DNA of 64,000 nt, taken from positions 172,513-236,512 of the forward strand of contig NZ_BONK01000009.1 of NCBI RefSeq assembly GCF_016862675.1, in the 5' to 3' direction. This DNA comes from Cellulomonas chitinilytica (GTDB taxonomy: Bacteria; Actinomycetota; Actinomycetes; Actinomycetales; Cellulomonadaceae). A program made the position numbers and the translations under genes. Under the pieces are notes generated by a model, which was not told the DNA's origin, searched no databases, and was given only the letters and a program-made list of their open reading frames with translations. Positions 26,788 to 34,076 of this stretch are shown here, in pieces (the stretch's first letter is position 1; every line of letters begins with the position of its first letter).

Positions 26788-27267
26788 ATGACGCTCTCCG
26801 AGACCGACCTGACGCACCTGGCCCGGGCCGTCGAGCTCGCCCGTGAGGCCCTCGACGACGGCGACGAGCCGTACGGCTCGGTCCTCGTCGACGCGCACGG
26901 CTCCGTCCTGTTCGAGGACCGGAACCGCGTGAAGGACGGCGACCAGACCCGGCACCCGGAGCTCGAGATCGCCCGCTGGGCGGCGGGCCACCTCGACCCG
27001 GGCACGCGTGCGGCCGCGACGGTCTACACGTCGGGCGAGCACTGCCCGATGTGCGCGGCGGCGCACGCCTGGGTGGGGCTGGGGCGGATCGTGTACGCGG
27101 CGTCGTCCGAGCAGATCGCCGCGTGGCGGGCCGAGTGGGGTGTGCCCGCCGGGCCGGTCGCGGTCCTGCCCGTCTCGGTGGTGGCGCCGGGCATCCCGGT
27201 CGACGGACCTGCGGCGACGCTCGAGGACGAGGTCCGGGCGCTCCTGCGGCGCGACGCGCTCGCCTGA
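26788..27267 (+). CDS. Nucleoside/cytidine-type deaminase
   Basis: A 159-residue member of the CMP/dCMP deaminase superfamily. The zinc site is formed by His-x-Glu in TRHPELEIAR and by two cysteines in SGEHCPMCAAAHAW. The catalytic proton shuttle is the Glu of HPE. Sequence and length resemble guanine deaminase/tRNA-adenosine-deaminase-like small enzymes of unknown substrate. The ATG at 26788 leaves a 101-bp leader after the preceding terminator. Confidence 0.85.
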   Translation: MTLSETDLTHLARAVELAREALDDGDEPYGSVLVDAHGSVLFEDRNRVKDGDQTRHPELEIARWAAGHLDPGTRAAATVYTSGEHCPMCAAAHAWVGLGRIVYAASSEQIAAWRAEWGVPAGPVAVLPVSVVAPGIPVDGPAATLEDEVRALLRRDALA

Positions 27268-27301
27268 GCGCCGGGCCGGGCCCGCGTGCGACCCTCGGCG
27301 G

Positions 27302-27646
27302 ATGACTGCCGACAGCTGCGTGTTCTGCCGGATCGTCGCGGGCGAGCTCGCGTCGTCCGTCGTCGTCGAGTCCGAGACGGTGCTGGCGTTCATGGACGTC
27401 GACCCGGTGACCCCCGGGCACGTCCTCGTGGTCCCGAAGGCGCACCTGCCGGAGCTGGCCGACCTGACCGACGCGGTCGCCGACGAGATGTTCGCGGTCG
27501 CACGGTCGGTCGCGGGCGCGCTGCGGTCGTCGCCGCTGCGCAGCGAGGGCGTCAACCTGTTCTACGCCGACGGCGCGGCGGCGTTCCAGGCGGCGCTGGA
27601 CGACGTCGAGGGAGACGAGGCCCCGGTGCGAGGCGTGCCCGCGTGA
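27302..27646 (+). CDS. HIT-family-like protein lacking the catalytic HxHxH
   Basis: A 114-residue protein whose first 95 residues are typical HIT (histidine triad) sequence: CVFCRIVAGELASSVVVESETVLAFMDVDPVTPGHVLVVPK split by loops, and GVNLFYADGAAAFQ. In active HIT enzymes the next residues contain the nucleotide-hydrolase motif HxHxHxx. Here the chain continues QAALDDVEGDEAPVRGVPA and stops. The other reading frames of this stretch do not restore it, so this is a replaced or lost C-terminus and not a simple frameshift. It is probably catalytically inactive. Its stop overlaps the next gene (GTGA). Confidence 0.75.
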   Translation: MTADSCVFCRIVAGELASSVVVESETVLAFMDVDPVTPGHVLVVPKAHLPELADLTDAVADEMFAVARSVAGALRSSPLRSEGVNLFYADGAAAFQAALDDVEGDEAPVRGVPA

Positions 27647-28596
27647 GAGCCGTGATCCTCGGTGGGACGGGCGCGGTCGGGTTCGCGACGGCGATGCGCC
27701 TTCGTGCGCGCGGCTGGCGGGTCGACGTCACCGCCCGGGGCTCCGGCCCGGTGCCGGCGCCGATGCTCGCGGCCGGGGTGGCGTTCCATGAGCTGTCACG
27801 CTCGGACACGACGGGGATCGAGAGGCTGGTCGGTGCGGGCGCGGACCTTCTCGTCGATGCCGTCGCCTTCACGGGCTCCGACGTGCGCCGGCTTCTGCCC
27901 GTGCTGCGGTCGGTGTCGTCGACCGTGCTGATCTCGTCCCGTGCGGTGTACGTCGACGACCGGGGCCGCCACGTCAACGGTGCCGAGCGCCCGGACTTCG
28001 CCGCGCCGGTCCGCGAGGACAACCCCACGCTCGACCCGGCGGGTGACCGGGCGGATCCGTTCACGCGCGAGGGGTACGCGCCGTGCAAGGTGGCCGCCGA
28101 GCACGTCGCGCGCGACAGCGGGCTGCCCGTCACGGTCGTGCGCCCCGCGAAGATCCACGGCGCCTGGGCCCGGAACCCGCGCACCCGGCCGTTCGTCGAG
28201 CGCATGCTGCGCGGCGACCCGGTGCTCCGGCTCCGCGGTGCGGACGGCCCCTGCGACCACCTGAGCGCGGCCGCGAACCTCGCGGCACTTGTCGAGCGCT
28301 GCGCCGACGTGCCGGGTGCGCGAGTCCTCAACGGCGCCGACCCGGGCACGCCGACCGTGCGCACGCTGCTCGGGTCAGTCGGCGCCGAACTGGCATGGCA
28401 GGGAGACCTGCAGGTCGGCTCCGGGCACGAGGACGCCCTCGCCAACCCCTGGGACGCGGTGGGCGGGTTCGCGCTCGACACCACCGCCTCGACGAGGCTG
28501 GGCTACGCACCGGTCGGCACGTCCGTCGAGCTGGTCCGCGAGGAGGTCCGCTGGCTCAGGTCGGGTGGCGGCGCATCCGTCCCGGGCCTCGTGTAA
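27643..28596 (+). CDS. NAD-dependent epimerase/dehydratase-like (SDR extended) protein
   Basis: A 317-residue Rossmann-fold protein. The cofactor loop is VILGGTGAVGFATAMRL at the N-terminus. The usual YxxxK catalytic pair is replaced by YAPCKVAAEHV, which keeps Tyr and Lys with three residues between. Start is the GTG overlapping the stop of the HIT-like gene. The substrate is not evident; proteins of this type are often annotated as reductases or nucleoside-diphosphate-sugar epimerases. Confidence 0.78.
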   Translation: MRAVILGGTGAVGFATAMRLRARGWRVDVTARGSGPVPAPMLAAGVAFHELSRSDTTGIERLVGAGADLLVDAVAFTGSDVRRLLPVLRSVSSTVLISSRAVYVDDRGRHVNGAERPDFAAPVREDNPTLDPAGDRADPFTREGYAPCKVAAEHVARDSGLPVTVVRPAKIHGAWARNPRTRPFVERMLRGDPVLRLRGADGPCDHLSAAANLAALVERCADVPGARVLNGADPGTPTVRTLLGSVGAELAWQGDLQVGSGHEDALANPWDAVGGFALDTTASTRLGYAPVGTSVELVREEVRWLRSGGGASVPGLV

Positions 28597-28625
28597 CCCT
28601 CGCGGCCGCCAGGACACTTCCTGGT

Positions 28626-29264
28626 GTGAGCAACGACGACGACGCCCCAGGCATGACGCCGGCCGACCCGCCCGGGTCCGACGCCCTCCGCTTCGCGGCG
28701 CTCTGGGACCGGCACGCCGCCCGCGTGCAGGCCTACGCGCTGCGCCACACCGACCCCGACACCGCGCAGGAGATCGTCTCCGAGACGTTCCTCGTGGCGT
28801 GGCGCCGGCTCGCGGACGTGCCGGGCGAGCCGCTGCCGTGGCTGCTCGTCGTCGCCCGCAACACCGTGGCCAACCACCGCCGCTCCCACCACCGGGCGCG
28901 GCTGCTGGCGCACGAGATCGCCCGGCTCGAGCTCGTCATGCCGCGGCCGTCGGACGCCACCGACGAGCTCGTGACCGAGCGTGACGCCCTCCTGCGGGCC
29001 CTCGCCCGGCTCACGGCACGCGAGCGGGAGGCGCTGCTGCTCGTCGCGTGGGACGGGCTGACGCCGGCCCAGGCCGCGGCCGTCGCCGGGTGCAGCCCGA
29101 CGGCGTTCAAGGTGCGGCTGCACCGCGCCCGACGACGTCTCGACGCCGCCCTCGTCGTCGACGACGACCCACGCCCGGCGGCCCCACCACCGGCTCGACC
29201 ACCGGCCACGCCACCGCCCCCCTCACCCACCGCCCCGACGTCCGTCACGACCGCGAGAGGCTGA
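28626..29264 (+). CDS. ECF-type RNA polymerase sigma factor
   Basis: A 212-residue sigma-70 family protein. Region 2 is RHAARVQAYALRHTDPDTAQEIVSETFLVAWRRL (split by loops), followed by the linker PWLLVVARNTVANHRR, and region 4 is LTAREREALLLVAWDGLTPAQAAAVAGCSPTAFKVRLHRARRRL. A Pro/Ala-rich tail of about 35 residues ends the protein. It starts at GTG 28626. The gene 2 bp downstream encodes a single-pass membrane protein, which may sequester it as an anti-sigma factor. Target promoters are not known. Confidence 0.87.
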   Translation: MSNDDDAPGMTPADPPGSDALRFAALWDRHAARVQAYALRHTDPDTAQEIVSETFLVAWRRLADVPGEPLPWLLVVARNTVANHRRSHHRARLLAHEIARLELVMPRPSDATDELVTERDALLRALARLTAREREALLLVAWDGLTPAQAAAVAGCSPTAFKVRLHRARRRLDAALVVDDDPRPAAPPPARPPATPPPPSPTAPTSVTTARG

Positions 29265-29266
29265 CC

Positions 29267-30166
29267 ATGAACGCCACCGACACCCTCACCCGCCACGCCC
29301 CCCGCCTCCCGGTCGACCCCACCGGCCTCGACGCGGCCCACCGCGCGACCCTTGCCCGCCTCGACGACACGAACCTCACGCTCGTCCCGGCACCCACCAG
29401 GACGGCCCGGCCGGCCCTGCGTTGGGGGCTCGCCGCCGCGAGCGCCGCCGCCCTGACGGTCGCCGGTCTCACGATCCCCTCCCCCGGCGACCAGCCGGCG
29501 TTCGCCGGGTGGCGGGCCGACCCGACGTCCGCCGACCCGGCGGCGCTCGCGGCCAACTCCGACGAGTGCGCCAGGCTCGGCGGCGACCTCCCGGGTGTGC
29601 CGGACGGTCCGGTGCGGCTGGTCCTGTCGGAGCTGCGCGGCCCGTACACGTTCACCGTCCTGTACACGGGCGACTGGCTGCGGTACTGCCTTGTGGGCCC
29701 GACGCTGCGGTTCGCGAACGCGACCGACCCGGACGGCACGACGGGCTTCGTGGCGGGCGACGGGTCGCAGCAGGGCTCCGGGTCGGTGACGGCGGACGCC
29801 GACGGGCTCCGCGACCCCGCGCCGGGCGAGCTGACCCTGGCGACGGCGGGCACGTTCGCCGACGACGCGGGCGACGCGTGGAGCACCGTGCTCGGCCGGG
29901 TCGCGCCCGACGTGACGTCGGTCCGGGTCACGCTCACGGACGGGACGACGGTCGACGCGACGGCCGCCGACGGCGTCTACGCCGCATGGTGGCCGGGGAG
30001 CGTCGCGCCCGCGGAGGTCACGGGTGTCCGGGCCGACGGCAGCACCGCCCGGGCGGGGTCCGGCGTCGACTGGTCGCACCCCGCGCCGTCGGGGTCGCCG
30101 CAGGACTCGGACGAGGTCGGGCGCCAGGACGGCGGCAGCGACTCGGGCACGTCCGAGCTCCCGTAG
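29267..30166 (+). CDS. Single-pass membrane protein coupled to ECF sigma, possible anti-sigma
   Basis: A 299-residue protein with a short cytoplasmic N-terminus (about 1-50), one transmembrane helix (WGLAAASAAALTVAGLTI) and an extracytoplasmic beta-rich domain with few cysteines. It follows the sigma factor by 2 bp. The layout fits an anti-sigma factor or a sigma-dependent envelope sensor, but the zinc-binding HxxxCxxC motif of ZAS anti-sigma factors is absent. Assignment rests mainly on gene order. Confidence 0.6.
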   Translation: MNATDTLTRHAPRLPVDPTGLDAAHRATLARLDDTNLTLVPAPTRTARPALRWGLAAASAAALTVAGLTIPSPGDQPAFAGWRADPTSADPAALAANSDECARLGGDLPGVPDGPVRLVLSELRGPYTFTVLYTGDWLRYCLVGPTLRFANATDPDGTTGFVAGDGSQQGSGSVTADADGLRDPAPGELTLATAGTFADDAGDAWSTVLGRVAPDVTSVRVTLTDGTTVDATAADGVYAAWWPGSVAPAEVTGVRADGSTARAGSGVDWSHPAPSGSPQDSDEVGRQDGGSDSGTSELP

Positions 30167-30234
30167 CCCTGCGGCCCCGGCGGCCCCATCGCTACGATCC
30201 GGCCAGGTCACAGGCACGGACGGACGGGGGACAC

Positions 30235-30837
30235 ATGGCGGCGCGCTCGACCACCGGACGGGCCTGGACCGCGCTCGCGCTCGCGAGCGCGGTCCTCGTC
30301 GGTGCGTCCGCCTGCACGACGGACGACCCCGGCCCGTCACCTCGCCCGACGAGCGCCGACGCCGCACCCACCGCTCCGCCTCCCGTCGCGGTGACGACCC
30401 CGGCACCGTCGGTCGCAGCGTCGCCGAGCCCGGCCGCTCCCGTCGCGACGTCCGCCCTCGTCTGCGTCCCGGGCGACGACGACCTCGACCTCACGCAGCT
30501 CAGACGGGTCGGCGGGATCCGCGAGGACCTGGCCCCGTCCGACTTCGTGATGGTCGAGGTCGGCCCGGGCAACGACCCCCAGGAGACGTGGTGGGTCGTG
30601 GCGGCGCCCAGCTACTCCGACGCGTGGGGCGACCGCGACAAGTACAACCCCGTCAGCTACCTGACGACGGCGCCGAACGGCGGTCCGGCCCCGCGATGGA
30701 TCTACGTCGGCCGCGCACTCCAGGCACCCGCAGGCACGGCGGACTGGAGCGACGTCGACTGGACCGGCGACCGGCTCGCGCGCGGGCAGCAGGCCCAGGC
30801 GCTCGCGCTGTCCTGCCTCGGTTCCCCCTCGACCTGA
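30235..30837 (+). CDS. Putative lipoprotein of unknown function
   Basis: A 200-residue protein with a signal ending in the lipobox VGASAC, followed by a Pro/Thr/Ala-rich linker (about 30-75) and a compact domain with LVCVPGDDDLDLTQLRRVGG and TWWVVAAPSYSDAW. The start ATG at 30235 has a GACGGGGG sequence 5 nt before it. No family recognised. It is the third gene in a row after the sigma factor and could belong to the same unit. Confidence 0.6.
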   Translation: MAARSTTGRAWTALALASAVLVGASACTTDDPGPSPRPTSADAAPTAPPPVAVTTPAPSVAASPSPAAPVATSALVCVPGDDDLDLTQLRRVGGIREDLAPSDFVMVEVGPGNDPQETWWVVAAPSYSDAWGDRDKYNPVSYLTTAPNGGPAPRWIYVGRALQAPAGTADWSDVDWTGDRLARGQQAQALALSCLGSPST

Positions 30838-30876
30838 CGCGGCGGCCGATCCGGTCAGTGGGCGCCGCCCGGGCGG

Positions 30877-31980
30877 TCACCGCTGGGCGGTCTCCCACCG
30901 GACGGCCAGCACGGCGGCGCCGGTCGGCCCGGACGACGCGACGAGCACGGTGCCGTCTGGCCCGGCGACGAACGGGTAGGGCGCGTCGGCGCGCCACGCG
31001 TGCGGGAACACCTGGTCGGCGAACACCGCGTCGTCGACGTCGATCGTGCGGTGGACCTCGCCGTCACGGAACCACGCCGCGGCCGAGCCGTCCCACACCA
31101 GCACGTCGTCGTCCCGCACGGCGACCACGCGGCCCTGCGGCACCCCGGCGCCGGCCAGGTCGAGCACGGCGACGCCCCCGTCGCCACGCGAGACGGACGC
31201 CCGGCCGCCCGCGACGGTCGCCGCGAACGCGTCACCGTCGGTCGACAGGCCGGCTCCCGCCCAGGTCAGGTGCGCGGCGACGTCCTCGTCGTCGTACCTC
31301 ACGAGCTCGCCGACGGTCGACGTCAGGAACGTCCCGGCGCTCGCGCGCACGAGCCGCTCGAACGGTGAGAGCACGCCGGGCAGCGGGGTCGTGCCGAGCG
31401 TGCCGTCGGGGGCGAGCCGCAGCACCCGCGCCGGCTCGCCGGCGTCCAGCCGACCGAGGCCACCCCCGAGACCGACGCTGCCGAGCGGGTCCGCCCACGG
31501 CGCCCGGACGACGACCGAGCCGTCCGCTCCCACGAGCACCGCCTCGTCGAGCCCGACGACCCACACCGCGTCCCCGTCGGCCGCCACCGCCGCGACTCCG
31601 GGCACGGGCAGGGCCGGCCCCGCGACGCCGTCACCCCCCACGGCCCGCAGCCCGTCCGCACCGAGCATCCACAGCCCCCCGTCCGCGCGCGGGGCCAGTG
31701 CGAGCGGAGGCCCGGGGAGCGGCACGAAGGTCGACCCGGCCGGCCCGACCCGCACCGCGACCGGCCGGGGATGCGCGTCGGGGTCCAGCACCCGCGCGAC
31801 GACACCGCCCGGACCGGCCGCGAGCGCGAGCGCCGCCCGCACCGGTACCTGGCGCGGCCCGGGCACCTCGAACGCCCCCCAGCCCGGCTCGGCCCCGACG
31901 GTCATGGTCCCGTCCGGCAGGTCGTCGCCCCAGGGGACGTGCGCGACGAGCCGCACGCTCACCGTGTCCGGCGGGTTCAC
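30877..31980 (-). CDS. Propeller-like protein coupled to the papain-like cargo gene
   Basis: A 367-residue cytoplasmic-looking protein with repeated four-strand-like units (GGLWMLGADGLRAVGGDG, AVWVVGLDEAVLVGADGSVV, TLGTTPLPGVLSPF, DVLVWDGSAAAWFRDGEVH), consistent with a beta-propeller. It has no signal peptide. The GTG at 31980 overlaps the stop codon of the cysteine-peptidase-like gene as GTGA, so the two are co-translated. By position it could be the immunity partner or a specific accessory of that protein, by analogy with the third cargo gene and its SUKH-like partner. Nothing in the sequence proves it. Confidence 0.6.
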   Translation of the reverse strand: MNPPDTVSVRLVAHVPWGDDLPDGTMTVGAEPGWGAFEVPGPRQVPVRAALALAAGPGGVVARVLDPDAHPRPVAVRVGPAGSTFVPLPGPPLALAPRADGGLWMLGADGLRAVGGDGVAGPALPVPGVAAVAADGDAVWVVGLDEAVLVGADGSVVVRAPWADPLGSVGLGGGLGRLDAGEPARVLRLAPDGTLGTTPLPGVLSPFERLVRASAGTFLTSTVGELVRYDDEDVAAHLTWAGAGLSTDGDAFAATVAGGRASVSRGDGGVAVLDLAGAGVPQGRVVAVRDDDVLVWDGSAAAWFRDGEVHRTIDVDDAVFADQVFPHAWRADAPYPFVAGPDGTVLVASSGPTGAAVLAVRWETAQR

Positions 31981-32894
31981 CACGGTGGCCGCGTGAAGTG
32001 GATGGTGCCGGCGACGTCCCGGATGCCGATGCGCTGCACCGTGTTGACGCCGTGCGGCTCGGTCCACAGGCTCATGCACTCGCCGCCGCCCATGTAGACG
32101 GCGACGTGTGCGGGCACCGCACCGGTCGAGCGCTTGTAGAACACGAGGTCCCCGACCTGCGGCACCCGCCCGGCCGTCGGGTCGTACGTGGGCAGGCTCG
32201 ACGACCAGCCGAGCTGGGCCCACAGCGCGGGCGTCGGGTCGACGGTCGTCGTCGGGAGCGCGCCGGCGCTGACGTAGTAGTTGCGGATCCAGGCCGCCGA
32301 GAGCACGCCCGCGAGATGCGCGGCGTACATGATGCTCTCCCAGCAGTTCATCGTCGCCGTGCCCGGCACCCGGCCGGACTTCGAGTCGACGACGAAGTGC
32401 TTGTAGAACGCCGTCGCGGGCGGGTTGTCCCAGGTCTGCGAGCCTTCGAGCAGCGACGACACGATCGACGTCGCCCACACGCCGCTGAACCGGTCGTGGA
32501 TGAGGTCGAGGACGCCGGTGTCGACGACGGCCGCCTGCCGTTCGGCGACCGACGCGGCCCGGATCGTCGACAGGATCCCCTCGTAGTGCGGCGGCCCGTA
32601 GATGCCGATCATCGCGCGCAGGTCGGCCTTGAGGTCCCGCTGGACGGTCCGCCGCCCGTGCTCCGGCAGGCCGAGGAGCCCGTGCAGGTCCTGGACGAGG
32701 GACGCCCGCTGCACGTGCGGCCCTCGCTCGCGCAGCAGCGCGGAGACCGCCGCGTTCCCCGCGGTGCGCTGGAGGGTCGCGAGACCTCCGGGCCGGGCGG
32801 ACGACGTGGGACCGTGCGGTGCGCGTGACGGACCCGCGGCCGCGTGCCGGCCGTGCCGGCCGAGGTCGCCCGTGCGCGCACGCAGGGTTCCCAT
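31977..32894 (-). CDS. Putative eCIS-type cargo with papain/NlpC-P60-like domain
   Basis: A 305-residue protein without a signal peptide. After a Pro/Arg-rich leader comes LQRTAGNAAV (residues 41-50) and VQR (61-63), an N-terminal signature I know from cargo-like proteins encoded with actinobacterial contractile injection systems, often next to DUF4157. Residues 95-175 are helical. The C-terminal part carries TATMNCWESIMYAA (Cys184) and GDLVFYKRSTGAVPAHVAVYMGGG (His263), the Cys and His order and GDLVxF / HVAVYxG context of NlpC/P60-like cysteine peptidases. A peptidase, amidase or deamidase toxin is plausible. A shared 12-mer lies 49 nt before the ATG. Confidence 0.7.
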   Translation of the reverse strand: MGTLRARTGDLGRHGRHAAAGPSRAPHGPTSSARPGGLATLQRTAGNAAVSALLRERGPHVQRASLVQDLHGLLGLPEHGRRTVQRDLKADLRAMIGIYGPPHYEGILSTIRAASVAERQAAVVDTGVLDLIHDRFSGVWATSIVSSLLEGSQTWDNPPATAFYKHFVVDSKSGRVPGTATMNCWESIMYAAHLAGVLSAAWIRNYYVSAGALPTTTVDPTPALWAQLGWSSSLPTYDPTAGRVPQVGDLVFYKRSTGAVPAHVAVYMGGGECMSLWTEPHGVNTVQRIGIRDVAGTIHFTRPPW

Positions 32895-32931
32895 CCGCTC
32901 ACGCTACGCGTGCCCGGGGCGACCGGTGGGG

Positions 32932-32943
32932 CCCTTCGGGCAG
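32932..32943 (-). promoter_or_regulatory. CTGCCCGAAGGG element before cargo gene 1
   Basis: Read on the minus strand, CTGCCCGAAGGG begins 49 nt upstream of the start codon at 32894. The same 12-mer lies 52 nt before the repeat-nuclease gene and a 10/12 match 50 nt before the third cargo gene. Bases GCCC-GAA-GGGC can also form a small hairpin. It may be part of a promoter or an operator. Confidence 0.5.
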
Positions 32944-32976
32944 CCCTGGGTGCACTCGGGCCCGGACGTGACGGGG

Positions 32977-33948
32977 TCAGTCCCGGGCCGCGGCCTCGTC
33001 CCACCACGCGAGCACCCGGGTGCCGTAGAACGTGAGCCACGGCGACGGCTCACCGGGCGGCACGTCGACGTCGAACCAGACCCGCCCGGGGTAGCGGCGC
33101 CCCTGCAGCCACCTGCCGTCGGCCTGCCGTGCGCCGCGGACGACACCGACGGCCTCGGCGATCCGGGGATCCGGTGGCACCGCGTCGTGCAGCGCGGCCG
33201 ACCGGAACCAGTCGGTCGCGTTGAGCGCGGTGTACACCGAGCGGAACGGGTAGGCGAACCACGTGGTCCACGGCCCGACGACCTCGCCGGTCGTCGCGCG
33301 GTGCAGCAGCCGCCGCGAGAGCAGGTACTCCTCGGCGGCGTGCCGGGCCGCCCGCAGCTCGTCGTCTCCCCCGGTCGCCGCCTCGTAGGCGAGGACGCCC
33401 TTGAGCGCGTTGAGCGTCGAGTGGAACGACGACCGGACCGACCCGTTCTCCCACTCGCAGTTCCAGCCGCCCTCGTCGGTCTGGTGCTCGACGAACCACC
33501 GGGCGATCCCCGAGACGTCCGCGCCGAGCCAGGCGCCGTTCGCGAGGGTCCAGCCGTTGATGCAGCAGTCGACCTCGCCGCCCCAGTACGCCGAGCCGTC
33601 GTACTCCCAGCGGCTGTGCTCGGCGAGCTTCTCGGCGGTGCCCGCGAGCGCCGCGGGGTCCAGGCCCCACTCCCGCAGGGCGTTGAGCGACCAGGTCGTC
33701 GCGGTCCACGGCTGACCCGGTTCCTCGGGTGTCTCGCCGTGGAAGTCCTGCGGGAAGAACGCGCCGCCGGCCCACTGCCCGTCGTCGTCCTGCAGCGCCA
33801 GCAGCCGCGCCCCGAACCCCTCCGTGGCGACGCGCGCCCGGGTCGCGGACCAGACCTCCTCGGGGGCGCCGGCGAGGTCCCGTTCGACCTGCCAGCGCAG
33901 GGCAGGGTCGGTGTCGAGCAACCAGTCCAGCAGCGCCGGTTCGACCAT
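32977..33948 (-). CDS. Prenyltransferase/squalene-cyclase-like alpha-toroid protein
   Basis: A 323-residue protein built of repeated helical hairpins typical of the terpenoid-cyclase/prenyltransferase alpha6 toroid: QDDDGQWAGGAFFP, TTWSLNALREWGL, WFVEHQTDEGGWNCEWENGS, STLNALKGVLAYE, RQADGRWLQGR. QW-like motifs (Q/D-G-x-W) repeat several times. No DXDD or other cyclase catalytic motif is visible, so it may not be an enzyme. It lies between two cargo-like genes but divergent from one and co-directional with the other; no functional link is evident. The ATG at 33948 is preferred over one eight codons upstream. Confidence 0.72.
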   Translation of the reverse strand: MVEPALLDWLLDTDPALRWQVERDLAGAPEEVWSATRARVATEGFGARLLALQDDDGQWAGGAFFPQDFHGETPEEPGQPWTATTWSLNALREWGLDPAALAGTAEKLAEHSRWEYDGSAYWGGEVDCCINGWTLANGAWLGADVSGIARWFVEHQTDEGGWNCEWENGSVRSSFHSTLNALKGVLAYEAATGGDDELRAARHAAEEYLLSRRLLHRATTGEVVGPWTTWFAYPFRSVYTALNATDWFRSAALHDAVPPDPRIAEAVGVVRGARQADGRWLQGRRYPGRVWFDVDVPPGEPSPWLTFYGTRVLAWWDEAAARD

Positions 33949-34024
33949 GCCCGTCACGGTAGCGACGGCCACCGACGCCCGGGAGGACCGCGACGGCCAC
34001 CGGTGCCCGAACGGGCAGCGGACC

Positions 34025-34036
34025 CTGCCCGAAGGG
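34025..34036 (+). promoter_or_regulatory. CTGCCCGAAGGG element before cargo gene 2
   Basis: An exact copy of the 12-mer found before cargo gene 1, starting 52 nt before the ATG at 34077 and lying in the 128-bp gap to the divergent toroid gene. If the GTG at 34062 were the true start the distance would be 37 nt, out of line with the other two. Confidence 0.5.
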
Positions 34037-34076
34037 TCCCTTCCCTGCTGCCCGGCCGGGGGTGAGTCTGAGCCTC

